A stretch of DNA of 33,878 bases. Source: Candidatus Rokuibacteriota bacterium (GTDB taxonomy: Bacteria > Methylomirabilota > Methylomirabilia > Rokubacteriales > CSP1-6). The translations under genes and the position numbers were made by a program. The stretch spans positions 1 through 33,878 of the forward strand of contig QHRS01000051.1 in assembly GCA_003221435.1 (NCBI GenBank), read 5' to 3'. Positions 1 to 7,885 of this stretch are shown piece after piece. Each line of letters starts with the position of its first letter. The stretch's first letter is position 1. The notes under the pieces were generated by a model, which saw nothing but the letters and a program-made list of their open reading frames with translations, made no database searches and had not been told where the DNA came from.

Positions 1-284
1 CGCGCCAGCGTCTCGAATACACCGCCATCGGCGACACGGTCAATCTGGCCGCCAGGCTCGAGAGCATCACGAAGGATTTCGACAGCGCCGTGATCATCAG
101 CGAATCGACGCATTCGCTCGTCAAGGATGAGTTCCCGACCCACGCGCTCGGCGAGGTGATCGTCAAGGGGAAGGCGATCCCGGTACGGATCTACGCCGTG
201 CTGGCGCTGGGAGCGGGCGTGGAGGGAGGCACGCAGACGACCGTGCGGCCCCCGGAGGAGGTGCGGAGCGCGCAACGACCTTGA
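1..284 (+). CDS. Class III adenylate/guanylate cyclase, C-terminal fragment
   Basis: This is the 3' end of a gene that begins before the window; the frame is open from base 3. It carries the C-terminal part of a class III nucleotide cyclase catalytic domain. The clearest signature is YTAIGDTVNLAARLES, the region with the conserved Asn and Arg that bind the ribose and stabilise the transition state. A usual domain end follows (VKGKAIPVRIYAVL), then a short Pro/Arg-rich tail. The enzyme class makes cAMP or cGMP from the nucleoside triphosphate. The N-terminal sensor is outside the window; CHASE2 would be a reasonable guess because of the FecR-domain gene nearby, but it cannot be seen. Confidence 0.9.
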   Translation, partial: RQRLEYTAIGDTVNLAARLESITKDFDSAVIISESTHSLVKDEFPTHALGEVIVKGKAIPVRIYAVLALGAGVEGGTQTTVRPPEEVRSAQRP

Positions 285-309
285 CGTCAGCGTGAGAATC
301 TCGAAGAAT
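281..309 (+). promoter_or_regulatory. Possible sigma70-type promoter for the TPR/barrel gene
   Basis: TTGACG (281-286) is followed after 17 nt by AAGAAT (304-309). The -35 box overlaps the cyclase stop codon. A start site near 316 would give a leader of about 55 nt. The -10 box is only a 4/6 match, so this is tentative. Confidence 0.35.
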
Positions 310-370
310 TGAAGGCCTTCGGAGAGCTCGCCGAACGGCTGCCGCGAGCCCAGGACCTGAGTGAGGCTCA

Positions 371-1957
371 ATGTCGACCAGCTACCGCCGCCGGAGCTTC
401 ACCGTCGCTGCGATCGCGGCACTCGTCCTGCTCTGGTGGGCCGCGCGGGGCGCTGCGGCGCCCAACCAGGTGTTCGTCGACCGGGGTATTCTCGATTACG
501 ACGACAAGAATTACGCTGCCGCGCTCGCCGCGTTCGAGCGCGCCGTCGAGTTGGACCCCGAAGACCCCAACGCGCGGTACTTTCTCGGGCTCACGCTGAT
601 CGCGCTGGATCGGTCTGAGGAGGCGGTGACGCAGTTGTCGCGCGGTCTCGCCCTCGCCAAGGACGATCTGGACATCGCGTTCGCTCTCGGGGTCGCGCTG
701 TTCAATCTCTCGCGATACGACGAGGCTCTGCGGCACTTCCAGGCGGTTTTCTCCCGGGAGCCGCAGCGCGAGAACCTCGGATTTTACCTCGGCGTCATCT
801 ATTACCAGACCAAGGACTACGAACGGGCGATCGGCGCGCTGGAAGGCGCAGTCGTCTCGGATCCCGCGTTCCAGCAGCTCAGGCGCTTCTACGCCGCCCT
901 CGCCAACCACCAGCTCGGTCGCGAAGTCGAGGCCTCGCGGGAAATGGCGCAGGCCGAAAGTCTCAGGCCATCCTCGCCGATCGCGATCAGCGCGCGAAAA
1001 TTCCAGGACTTCATCACGCCGCCGTCTCCCGAAGTGCGCAGCTACCGGTTCGAGCTCCGGGCGGGCTACCAGTACGACGACAACGTCCCGATCGCGCCGA
1101 CCAGGAACGTGCTGAGCCTGCGGGACGCCCGGATGGCGAGCTGGGGGGAAACGCTGCTGGCTCGGGGCGCGTACGATGTCCTTCGCGGCGCCTGGCTGAC
1201 CGCTACCGTGTCTTTTCAGCTCTTCTCCATCTTCAACGACGACCTTCCCCGACTCGACATCAGGGACTACAGGCCGGCGCTCGAGGGCGTGTACCGGATG
1301 GCGATCGGTGGCCGCCCGCTGACCGCCGGATTGCGCTACGACTACGATCTGACCGAGCAAAATGACGCGTGGCTCGCGTGGCGGAACATCGTCCAACCCT
1401 ACGTGTCCTACGCGTGGGCGAGCTGGACGGACACGACGATTGTCTATCGATACGAGGATAACGACTCCAAAGTCGATCCGACGCTGAACCTCAAGGAGGA
1501 GCGGCTGGACTCCGACAGCCACGATGTCGGCTTGATCCAGGGCTTCTATTACGGTCCGGCGGCGTTCCGGGTGGGGTACACCCTTGACACGGACCAGGCC
1601 GCCGGTCGCGATCACACCTTCTACGGCCAGAAGGCCACCGCCGGTGTCTACGCGAACCTTCCGCTCGGCCTCGTGGCCGACGTCACGTTCGAGTATCACG
1701 ATCGGGACTACCCGGTCGGGAACAAGCTCGCCCGGACGCTCAACGGCATGGGACTGACGGATTCGTTTCGGCAGAAGCGCCACGACGGGGACCAGACGCT
1801 GTTCCTCGCGCTCTCGCGGGCGATCCCGACCCCAACCGGGTTTCCGGGCACCCTGGTCGGATCGGTCGAGTATTTCCGAGAGCGCAACGTCTCAACGATT
1901 TCGCTGTACGATTTCGAACGCAATACGACATCGTTCAATCTGATCTGGCGCTACTGA
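371..1957 (+). CDS. TPR-repeat protein with C-terminal outer-membrane beta-barrel
   Basis: The 528-residue protein begins with a signal peptide (about 1-30: basic start, hydrophobic AAIAALVLLWWAA, then GAAA). Residues about 35-205 hold four to five tetratricopeptide repeats, with phrases such as AAFERAVELDPEDPNA and RYDEALRHFQAVFSREP. The rest (about 220-528) is a run of alternating polar and aromatic strands such as RFELRAGYQYDDN. It ends in IWRY, an aromatic C-terminus typical of BamA-inserted barrels. TPR plus barrel is known from exopolysaccharide export and surface-protein assembly systems; the exact substrate is unknown. The ATG at 371 is preceded by GAGG at 363-366. It lies between a cyclase and a FecR-domain gene, which suggests a shared envelope function. 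Confidence 0.8.
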   Translation: MSTSYRRRSFTVAAIAALVLLWWAARGAAAPNQVFVDRGILDYDDKNYAAALAAFERAVELDPEDPNARYFLGLTLIALDRSEEAVTQLSRGLALAKDDLDIAFALGVALFNLSRYDEALRHFQAVFSREPQRENLGFYLGVIYYQTKDYERAIGALEGAVVSDPAFQQLRRFYAALANHQLGREVEASREMAQAESLRPSSPIAISARKFQDFITPPSPEVRSYRFELRAGYQYDDNVPIAPTRNVLSLRDARMASWGETLLARGAYDVLRGAWLTATVSFQLFSIFNDDLPRLDIRDYRPALEGVYRMAIGGRPLTAGLRYDYDLTEQNDAWLAWRNIVQPYVSYAWASWTDTTIVYRYEDNDSKVDPTLNLKEERLDSDSHDVGLIQGFYYGPAAFRVGYTLDTDQAAGRDHTFYGQKATAGVYANLPLGLVADVTFEYHDRDYPVGNKLARTLNGMGLTDSFRQKRHDGDQTLFLALSRAIPTPTGFPGTLVGSVEYFRERNVSTISLYDFERNTTSFNLIWRY

Positions 1958-2100
1958 GAGAGAGTCCCTGACCTCGACCTCCCGGACTCCGCTCCGTGGC
2001 GACCCCGGTGGTACACTCTCGTGCCCCGGTTCGGGAGCGGTCCGCGCATCGAAGGGCGGCGGTCGCCGCGAGAGGGGTGGATCCTTCGGGTCTAACCGGA

Positions 2101-2118
2101 TCTCCGCCTCGGCGGAGA
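2101..2118 (+). promoter_or_regulatory. Perfect hairpin in the leader of the FecR-domain gene
   Basis: TCTCCGCC and GGCGGAGA form a perfect inverted repeat ending 14 nt before the ATG at 2133, next to the GCGGGGA ribosome-binding site. It could sequester or tune the ribosome-binding site. Upstream, TACACT at 2012-2017 is a possible -10 box, but no good -35 is visible. Confidence 0.35.
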
Positions 2119-2132
2119 GAGCGGGGAGCCAC

Positions 2133-3164
2133 ATGAAGATCATTTCCACGACGCTCCTGGTCATCGCCGTGGCGGCGCTGGCAATCCCGGCGACGGCCAC
2201 GGACGACATCGGCGTTGTCATCGCGGTCAACGGAACGGCGGCTCTCCATCGCGGATCGAGGCCCGCACAGGCCGTGAGATTCAAGGACAAGGTGCAGTGG
2301 CGAGACGTGATCGAAACCTCGAAGGGCGCGAGTGCTCGCCTCCTGCTGCTGGGGAAAACGAGCCTGGTGGTGCGTGAGCTGTCGCGCGTGGAGCTTCGCG
2401 AGGAGGCCGTCGCCGGCGGCCGCGCGCAGACGATGGCCGTGCTGTCCGGCAAGGTGCGCGCGATCGTCGAGCGGTCGTTCATGGCCAAGGGCGAGCAGGT
2501 CGAGGTGCGCTCACCGAACGCGGTGGCCGCGGTCCGGGGAACGGATTTTGTGGTCGAGGTCGTTCCGCCGCCTGCGCACGCACAGGGTTTCGGCATGCTG
2601 GCCGCGATGGACGGCGGCCCGATCGTCGTCCAGGGGCCCGCCAACGTTACGACGCTCGTGTACACGATCGCCGGTATCGTGGACGTGACGAACGGCGCCA
2701 CCGCGCGCATCACGGCGTTCCAGGGCGCTCGCGTGGTTGGCGGGGGGATCCCGGAGCGGTTTGCGTTCACGCGGGTGGATCTGCCGAACATCACCAAGGG
2801 GTTGAGGGTGCCGGCCCCGGCCCGCACGACAATTCCGCCGGCCTCGAGCGAAACCGTGGCGACGGCCGAGCGGACCGCGCTCGAGCAACCGCTCCGAGGC
2901 GGCGCTGGCACGGTCGAGAAGCCCGTGGCCGGGCGCCTCGTCGGCTCCGCCGGCGCCGCCGGACAGGGAGCCGGCGGCGGTGCGGGGGCGCAGCCGAGAC
3001 CCGGCGGCGCCGCCGACGCGGAGAACGAAGTCGCGAACGTCGTGGCACGTCCCGCCCCGAAGTCGACGGACAACGAGGTCGATGGACTTCGGACACGGGT
3101 CAAAGACGCGGACCAGGCTCACTCGGTGAAGCAGAAGGTTCGCAAGAACTCGAAGCACGACTGA
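2133..3164 (+). CDS. FecR-domain periplasmic protein
   Basis: A 343-residue protein with a signal peptide (1-22, ending PATATD) and a FecR-type domain at about 25-165. Typical features are the early glycine-rich strand (VVIAVNGTAAL), repeated beta segments (ASARLLLLGKTSLVV), VRSPNAVAAVRGTDFVVEV and a further strand region. In the family FecR domains sit in the periplasm as anti-sigma or surface-structure proteins. Here there is no sigma-factor gene and no TonB receptor, so an anti-sigma role is not supported. Residues about 255-320 are low-complexity Gly/Ala/Pro and probably disordered. The start has a GGGGA ribosome-binding site. Function in this cluster is unknown. Confidence 0.8.
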   Translation: MKIISTTLLVIAVAALAIPATATDDIGVVIAVNGTAALHRGSRPAQAVRFKDKVQWRDVIETSKGASARLLLLGKTSLVVRELSRVELREEAVAGGRAQTMAVLSGKVRAIVERSFMAKGEQVEVRSPNAVAAVRGTDFVVEVVPPPAHAQGFGMLAAMDGGPIVVQGPANVTTLVYTIAGIVDVTNGATARITAFQGARVVGGGIPERFAFTRVDLPNITKGLRVPAPARTTIPPASSETVATAERTALEQPLRGGAGTVEKPVAGRLVGSAGAAGQGAGGGAGAQPRPGGAADAENEVANVVARPAPKSTDNEVDGLRTRVKDADQAHSVKQKVRKNSKHD

Positions 3165-3203
3165 CACCGAGGGTGTGCCCTGGCAGGATGCCGAAAACCC
3201 CGC

Positions 3204-3233
3204 CAGGCCGCTCCCAAAGGCCCGTCTGCGTCG
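3204..3233 (+). repeat. Repeat family C, copy 1
   Basis: A 30-base sequence beginning CAGGCCGCTCCCAAAGGCCC that matches 24788-24817 at 28 of 30 positions. It lies downstream of the FecR-domain gene in noncoding DNA. Function unknown. Confidence 0.6.
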
Positions 3234-3289
3234 TTGGCTCGGTCGCTCCTCCCTGCGACGCACAACCGCCGTCACGTCTGGGAGCACGT

Positions 3290-3366
3290 GAAAGAATCGT
3301 CGCGACCGGTCGCCGGCGGGGGGTGTCGGGGAGGAGCGGCGCTCGCCCCCCCGACGTTGACTCGTT
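3290..3366 (-). repeat. Repeat family B, copy 3 (inverted)
   Basis: On the minus strand this reads GAGTCAACGTCGGGGG, then GCGAGCGCCGCTC, then a C-rich stretch and GGTCGCGACGATTCTTTCAC. It matches the two tandem copies at 23475-23632. It occupies most of the space between the FecR gene and the metallo-beta-lactamase gene. Confidence 0.75.
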
Positions 3367-3394
3367 GCCCGTCCCCGGGCCTCTGTGCTACACA
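3365..3394 (+). promoter_or_regulatory. Possible promoter just before the metallo-hydrolase gene
   Basis: TTGCCC (3365-3370), an 18-nt spacer and TACACA (3389-3394). The -10 box ends 7 nt before the ATG at 3402 and no Shine-Dalgarno sequence is present. If real, transcription would start at or next to the start codon, giving a leaderless mRNA. Confidence 0.4.
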
Positions 3395-3401
3395 ATGATC
3401 C

Positions 3402-4775
3402 ATGATCTTCCAGCAGCTCATCAATGACGAGGCAGGCTGCCTGTCGTACCTGATCGGCTGCGCGCGCGCCGGGGCGGCGATGATCGTCGATCCCGGGCGC
3501 GACCGCGTGAGCGATTACATCTCCCTCGCGCGGCGCAAGGGCCTCACGATCACCCACATTGTCGAGACGCACCTCCACGCGGACCACGTCTCCGGCAACC
3601 AGGCGCTCGCGGCCCAGACGGGCGCCACGATCTGCATGCATGCCGCGGCGGAGGCGAGGTTCCGTCACCTGCCGGTCGAGCACGACAACGAGCTGCGCGT
3701 CGGCAGCGTCAGCCTCCAGGTGATCCACACGCCCGGCCACACGCCCGACAGCATCTCGCTGCTGGTGACGGATGAGAGCCGCGGTCCCGAGCCCTGGTTC
3801 ATCCTGACCGGAGACACGCTGTTCGTCGGCGACGTCGGCCGTCCCGACTTCGGGGGGGAGACGGCGGCGGCGGACCTGTACCGGAGCCTGACCGAGCGCT
3901 TGCTCGTGCTCGACGACAGCGTCGAGGTTTATCCGGCGCACGGCGCCGGGTCCGCGTGCGGCCGCGCGATGTCGTCCAAGGCAGGCTCGACCATCGGGTT
4001 CGAGCGCCGGTTCAACCCGGCGCTCCGGGTTCGCGATGCGGAGGAGTTCGTCAGGAACCTCCTGGCGGGCCTGCCGCCCCAGCCGCCGAACTTCAAGACG
4101 ATCATCGAGCGGAACCGGTCCGTCGCCCCCCTCACGCTCCCCGAGCCTCGGGCCCTCTCCGCGTACGATGTCCGCGAACTGATCGCCGACGGCGCAGTCG
4201 CCCTCGACATCCGTGCCCCGGCGGAGTACGGCGAGGGGCACATTCCGCGCGCGGTGAACGTCTGGATCGAGAGCCCGCAGTTCGCCGAGCGATGCGGGTG
4301 GTTCATTCCGCAGGACGCGGCGATCGTCCTCGTCGCGCCGGGCCCGACCGAGATCTCGCGGGCGGTCGGCGGCCTCTCGCGCGTCGGCCTCGACGGCGTG
4401 CGGGGATACCTGCAGCGAGGCATGACTGACTGGCGCAGCGCGGGGCTGCCCGCCGAGAGCGTGCCGCAGATCACCGTCCACGATCTCGCGACCTGGCGCG
4501 AGGAGCAGCCGGATCTGGTCGTCGTCGACGTGCGCGAGCCGTTCGAGTGGGACGAGGGCCACATCGCGGGCGCCGTGCACCTGCCGATGCGCGCGGCGCT
4601 GGCGCGGCTGGCGGAGCTGCCGGCGGATCGGCCCAAGGCCGTTCTGTGTGCCGCGGGGTCTCGCTCGAGCACGGTCATCAGCGCGCTCAGGCGCTCGGGC
4701 GCGCGCGGCCCCTGGTACAATGTGAGTGGCGGGATGACCGCGTGGCAGAAGGTCGGATACGGAGTGGTGCGGTAG
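3402..4775 (+). CDS. MBL-fold metallo-hydrolase with two rhodanese domains (persulfide dioxygenase-like)
   Basis: A 457-residue cytosolic protein. Residues 1-about 245 are a metallo-beta-lactamase domain of the glyoxalase II/persulfide dioxygenase type, with the metal motif THLHADHVSG, a second His in HTPGHTPDS and an Asp in LTGDTLFVGDVGRPD. Two rhodanese domains follow (about 255-350 and 360-455). The first lacks a catalytic Cys (ALDIRAPAEYGEGHIPRA, then VAPGPTE at the loop). The second has it in LCAAGSRSS. Family members oxidise glutathione persulfide to sulfite, and fused rhodaneses pass sulfane sulfur. The gene stands 63 nt before the corrinoid gene, so a link with sulfur or homocysteine metabolism is possible but only inferred. 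Confidence 0.85.
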   Translation: MIFQQLINDEAGCLSYLIGCARAGAAMIVDPGRDRVSDYISLARRKGLTITHIVETHLHADHVSGNQALAAQTGATICMHAAAEARFRHLPVEHDNELRVGSVSLQVIHTPGHTPDSISLLVTDESRGPEPWFILTGDTLFVGDVGRPDFGGETAAADLYRSLTERLLVLDDSVEVYPAHGAGSACGRAMSSKAGSTIGFERRFNPALRVRDAEEFVRNLLAGLPPQPPNFKTIIERNRSVAPLTLPEPRALSAYDVRELIADGAVALDIRAPAEYGEGHIPRAVNVWIESPQFAERCGWFIPQDAAIVLVAPGPTEISRAVGGLSRVGLDGVRGYLQRGMTDWRSAGLPAESVPQITVHDLATWREEQPDLVVVDVREPFEWDEGHIAGAVHLPMRAALARLAELPADRPKAVLCAAGSRSSTVISALRRSGARGPWYNVSGGMTAWQKVGYGVVR

Positions 4776-4838
4776 GACGACCCGCATCGAGCGACCGCGG
4801 CTCTCGGCGAGCCGCCGCGACGGCCCGCACAGGATCCA

Positions 4839-5510
4839 ATGCCCGACGATAACTTCGATTACCCCATCATGTCGCGCGCCCTGATTCTGGGCGACCGAGA
4901 CACCGTGGCGCGCAAGACACGGGAAGGGCTCGACCTGTCGATGGATCCGAAGGAGCTGATCTTCAGGGGACTGATTCCGGGCATGGACGTGGTTGGCGAG
5001 AAATTCCGGCGCAACGAGTACTACGTGCCCCAGGTACTGCTGTCCGCGCGCGCGATGTACGCGGGCCTCGATCTGCTCAAGCCCTTGATCACGGCCAGCG
5101 CGAAGGCCGACGACTACTTCGGCACCGTCGTCATCGGGACCGCGCAGGGCGATCTCCACGACATCGGCAAGAACCTCGTCGCGATGATGCTCGAAGGGGC
5201 GGGCTTCAAGGTGGTGAACCTCGGCCGTGACGTCGCGCCGGAGGCGTTCGCCAAGGCCGTCCTGGAGCACAGCGCCAACATCGTCGGCATCTCGGCGCTC
5301 ATGACGACGACGATGCCAGCGATGAAGCGGACGATCGACGCGCTGACGAGGGCGGGCGTGCGCGATCGGGTCAAGGTGATGATCGGCGGCGCGCCCGTCA
5401 GCCAGACGTATGCCGACGAGATCGGCGCGGACGGCTATGCGAGGGATTCGACGGCGGCCGTCATCAAGGCCAAGCAGCTGCTCGGCGTGCGCGCGGAGGT
5501 CGCGCGGTGA
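4839..5510 (+). CDS. Cobalamin-binding corrinoid protein (MtbC/MetH-module type)
   Basis: A 223-residue stand-alone B12 carrier. Residues about 1-90 are the helical cap domain (MDPKELIFRGLIPGMDVVGEKF...YYVPQVLLSARAM). Residues about 92-215 are the Rossmann-like B12 domain with D105-x-H107-x-x-G110 in GTAQGDLHDIGKNLV; His107 is the expected lower cobalt ligand. The later VGISALMTTTM and VKVMIGGAPV segments are also typical. Such proteins hold a methyl group on Co(III) and shuttle it between methyltransferases. The gene ends in a GTGA overlap with the next gene, a homocysteine methyltransferase, which makes that protein the likely acceptor-side partner. No cobalamin riboswitch is seen in the 63-nt upstream gap. 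Confidence 0.92.
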   Translation: MPDDNFDYPIMSRALILGDRDTVARKTREGLDLSMDPKELIFRGLIPGMDVVGEKFRRNEYYVPQVLLSARAMYAGLDLLKPLITASAKADDYFGTVVIGTAQGDLHDIGKNLVAMMLEGAGFKVVNLGRDVAPEAFAKAVLEHSANIVGISALMTTTMPAMKRTIDALTRAGVRDRVKVMIGGAPVSQTYADEIGADGYARDSTAAVIKAKQLLGVRAEVAR

Positions 5511-6421
5511 AGCCGCACGGCTGGGAGGTGCTCGAGCGCACCAGGGGCGGCGGTGTGCTGGTCTTCGACGGCGGCTACGGAACCGAGCTGTTCGCGGCGG
5601 GCCTGGCGAACGGCGCCTGCCCGGAGCTGTGGAACGACACGCACGCAGATGTCGTCACGCGCATCCACAAGGGCTACTACGACGCGGGCAGCGAGATCGT
5701 CGAGACCAACACGTTCGGCGGCACCCGGCTCAAGCTGAACGAGTACAGGATCGGCGACTGGACGCGCAAGCTGAATGAGAAGGGCGCGCGCCTCGCGCGC
5801 TCGGTCTGCCCGCCCGGCCTGTACGTCGCGGGCTCCATCGGCCCCACGAGCCGTCTGCCCGCGGAGTACGAGCCGCTCGGCGACACGACCGACGGGGACT
5901 ACTTCGAGGCGTTCCGCGAGCAGGCGGAGGCGCTCGCCGAGGGGGGCGTGGATCTGTTCGCGGTGGAGACGATGATGTTCCCCCAGGAGGCGACGGCGGC
6001 GATCCGCGCCTGCAAGGCGGTCGCTGACCTCCCGGTGATGGCCACGATGTTCTTCCAGTTCGAGGAGCTCCACGACCGCGACCGCACGATGTGGGGCGAG
6101 AGCCCGGCGGAGGTCGCGAAGAACCTCCTGTCGGCGGGCGCGGACATCGTCGGCATGAACTGTGGCCGCGGCCCGGATCGCGCGATCATGATCATCCGCG
6201 AGATGCGCGCGGTCACGAACGCCCCGCTGGTGGCGTACCCGAACGCCGGGCTGCCGATCACGAGGGGCGACACCGTGACGTACGAGCTGGGCCCCGAGGA
6301 GATGGCGCGGCACTACCCGGCCCTGCTCGACGCGGGGTGTAACATCGTGGGCGCGTGTTGCGGATCGAATCCCGCCCACATTCGCCACATCGCCGAGGTC
6401 GTCCGCTCCCGCCCACGGTGA
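5507..6421 (+). CDS. Homocysteine S-methyltransferase domain protein (MetH N-domain-like)
   Basis: A 304-residue single-domain protein of the zinc-dependent homocysteine methyltransferase family. It has the DGGYGTEL start, the ETNTFGGTRLKL motif and three zinc-ligand cysteines: C219 in GMNCGRGPD and C284-C285 in GACCGSNP. It would move a methyl group to homocysteine to make methionine. The GTG start overlaps the corrinoid gene's stop by 4 nt and its own stop overlaps the next gene in the same way, so the three are probably translationally coupled. It is a paralogue of the N-terminal domain of the protein at 7869. Its methyl donor is probably the adjacent corrinoid protein. Confidence 0.88.
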   Translation: MKPHGWEVLERTRGGGVLVFDGGYGTELFAAGLANGACPELWNDTHADVVTRIHKGYYDAGSEIVETNTFGGTRLKLNEYRIGDWTRKLNEKGARLARSVCPPGLYVAGSIGPTSRLPAEYEPLGDTTDGDYFEAFREQAEALAEGGVDLFAVETMMFPQEATAAIRACKAVADLPVMATMFFQFEELHDRDRTMWGESPAEVAKNLLSAGADIVGMNCGRGPDRAIMIIREMRAVTNAPLVAYPNAGLPITRGDTVTYELGPEEMARHYPALLDAGCNIVGACCGSNPAHIRHIAEVVRSRPR

Positions 6422-7143
6422 CCGAGTCGGTTCTCGCCTGCGAGCCGGCCCTCGTCGAAGGCCTCCCGCTCTCGATCGATCGAGATGAAGTCCTGAGGTT
6501 TCAGGGCTACAAGAACGGGAGCGGCGCGCCGAGCGCCGAGGTCCTCGAGCTCTTCGCCGAGGCCCGGTCTCTCGCCGAGGCGCTGCTTGCGCCCCGCGTG
6601 GCCTACCGGGCGGTTCCGGCAGTTCTCGCGCGCGGCGTCATTCGCGCGGGCGACCAGTCACTCAGCGTCCCGGAGATCGGCCGGCTCTGGGGGACGCTGA
6701 CCCACGTCGGCGTCGGCGTCTGCACGATCGGCGACGCGCTCGAGGCTCGGGTGGCAGACCTGTTCAGTGCCCGTGAGTTCCCGCTCGCGGTGATGCTCGA
6801 CTCGGTCGGGTCCGCGGCGACCGAGCACCTGGCGGAATCCGCCAACGACCGCCTCTGCCAGCTCGCCATTCCGGTCGGGCTCAAGGTCACGAACCGGATC
6901 AGTCCCGGCTACGCCGGCTGGAATGTGGCGGACCAGCGCGCGCTGTTCACCCTCTGCCCCGGTGAGCCCGCGGGCGTCAGCCTCAACGAGTTCTGCTTTA
7001 TGACCCCGACGAAGAGCATCTCCTTCATGGTCGGGATCGGCCCCGACGTCCGGGTCGATCACTACTTCACGCAGTGCCGGCGGTGCTGGATGCGCGACTG
7101 CGCGTACCGCCGTGCGCCCGCACCGGTCACGTACGCCCGATGA
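6418..7143 (+). CDS. MetH activation-domain-like protein
   Basis: A 241-residue protein resembling the reactivation (SAM-binding) domain of cobalamin-dependent methionine synthase. The shared region is KVTNRISPGYAGWNVADQ, followed by LNEFCFMTPTKSISFMVGIG. The C-terminus has a Cys cluster (C-x2-C-x4-C in QCRRCWMRDCAY), which could bind a metal or Fe-S cluster; that is unusual for this domain and is inference. The chosen GTG start at 6418 overlaps the previous stop by 4 nt (GTGA); a longer frame to 6355 runs inside the upstream gene. A reductive reactivation role for the corrinoid protein fits the position. It is not a RACE/RamA-type activator. Confidence 0.8.
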   Translation: MTESVLACEPALVEGLPLSIDRDEVLRFQGYKNGSGAPSAEVLELFAEARSLAEALLAPRVAYRAVPAVLARGVIRAGDQSLSVPEIGRLWGTLTHVGVGVCTIGDALEARVADLFSAREFPLAVMLDSVGSAATEHLAESANDRLCQLAIPVGLKVTNRISPGYAGWNVADQRALFTLCPGEPAGVSLNEFCFMTPTKSISFMVGIGPDVRVDHYFTQCRRCWMRDCAYRRAPAPVTYAR

Positions 7144-7177
7144 GCGACCCCGGGGCCTCCGCGCTTCCGCGTCGTGC

Positions 7178-7358
7178 GAGCGCCGGCTTTGCCGGCGCAA
7201 TCGGCCTCCTTCTCCGACGACTGTTGCGTGTCCGCCCGTCGCTTCGAGCGCCGGCTTCGCCGGCGGTCACCTGCGCGGTGCGGGGCCCCAGCCCCGCGAA
7301 CCGCTCGGCGCCCCGAACTGGGGGGAGGTTCGGAGGGGGGGCGGAGCCCCCCTCCGAG
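7178..7358 (+). repeat. Repeat family A, copy 1 (extended)
   Basis: The left hairpin GCGCCGGC-TTT-GCCGGCGC appears at 7179-7197 and again, degenerate, at about 7245-7265. A GCGGGGCCCCAGCCCCGC-type middle hairpin follows, then GGGGGAGGTTCGGAGG and a long G-run/C-run hairpin ending at about 7358. The element fills the gap before the shikimate kinase gene. Confidence 0.85.
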
Positions 7359-7363
7359 AATTG

Positions 7364-7885
7364 ATGGCCGACCTGATCATGCTGGTCGGGTTCATGGGCG
7401 CCGGCAAGTCCGTGGTTGGCCGGTTGCTGGCGCGGCGGCTCGGGCGCTGTTTCGTCGAGACCGATGATCTGATCGTCGCCCGCGAGGGCCGGTCGATCCT
7501 CGAGGTCTTCCGCGAGTCCGGCGAGGCGCGCTTTCGCGCGCTCGAGGCCGAAGCGGTCGAGGCGCTGCGGCTCAAGCGCGGCGACGTGATCGCGACCGGC
7601 GGCGGGCTGCCGTGCCGCGAGGGACGCATGGAGCTGCTGCGCTCGCTCGGCACCGTGGTCTGGCTCAAGGGTGACTTCACCGAGATGTACGAGCGCGCGA
7701 CGCGGGCGGGCGAGCGGCCGATGCTGGCCGAGCGGTCCCCGGCCGAGGTCGTGGCGCTCTATCAGGAGCGCGAGCCGTACTACGGCCAGGCGCACATCAC
7801 GATCGAGACGCGGGGACTCGGCGTCGACCAGGTCGTCGGACGCATTGTCGCCGCGCTGCGGGAGCCCCATGGCGCACGCGCTTGA
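7364..7885 (+). CDS. aroK: Shikimate kinase
   Basis: A 173-residue enzyme that phosphorylates shikimate at O3 in the chorismate pathway. It has the P-loop GFMGAGKSVVGR near the N-terminus, the shikimate-binding Asp in ETDDLIVAREG, the ATGGG motif and the lid arginine region RAGERPML. The start at 7364 (MADLIMLVG) gives the normal family length. The frame is open upstream to 7112, but that extension only translates repeat A. The ATG lies about 5 nt after the repeat and has no clear Shine-Dalgarno. The 3' end overlaps the next gene by 17 nt. The gene is out of pathway context, inside a B12/one-carbon block. Confidence 0.92.
   Translation: MADLIMLVGFMGAGKSVVGRLLARRLGRCFVETDDLIVAREGRSILEVFRESGEARFRALEAEAVEALRLKRGDVIATGGGLPCREGRMELLRSLGTVVWLKGDFTEMYERATRAGERPMLAERSPAEVVALYQEREPYYGQAHITIETRGLGVDQVVGRIVAALREPHGARA

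Noticed and set aside
2133..3164. FecR protein as an anti-sigma factor
   Set aside because: No ECF sigma factor or TonB-dependent receptor is in the neighbourhood.
4776..4838. Cobalamin riboswitch ahead of the corrinoid gene
   Set aside because: The gap is only 63 nt and shows no B12-box-like sequence or room for the aptamer.
2511..5270. A very long minus-strand open frame (about 919 codons)
   Set aside because: It runs antisense to the FecR, metallo-hydrolase and corrinoid genes, is rich in Arg/Asp/His as GC-rich shadows are, and has no family motif.
7112..7363. N-terminal extension of shikimate kinase
   Set aside because: The extra residues are a translation of repeat A and the family starts at the 7364 ATG.
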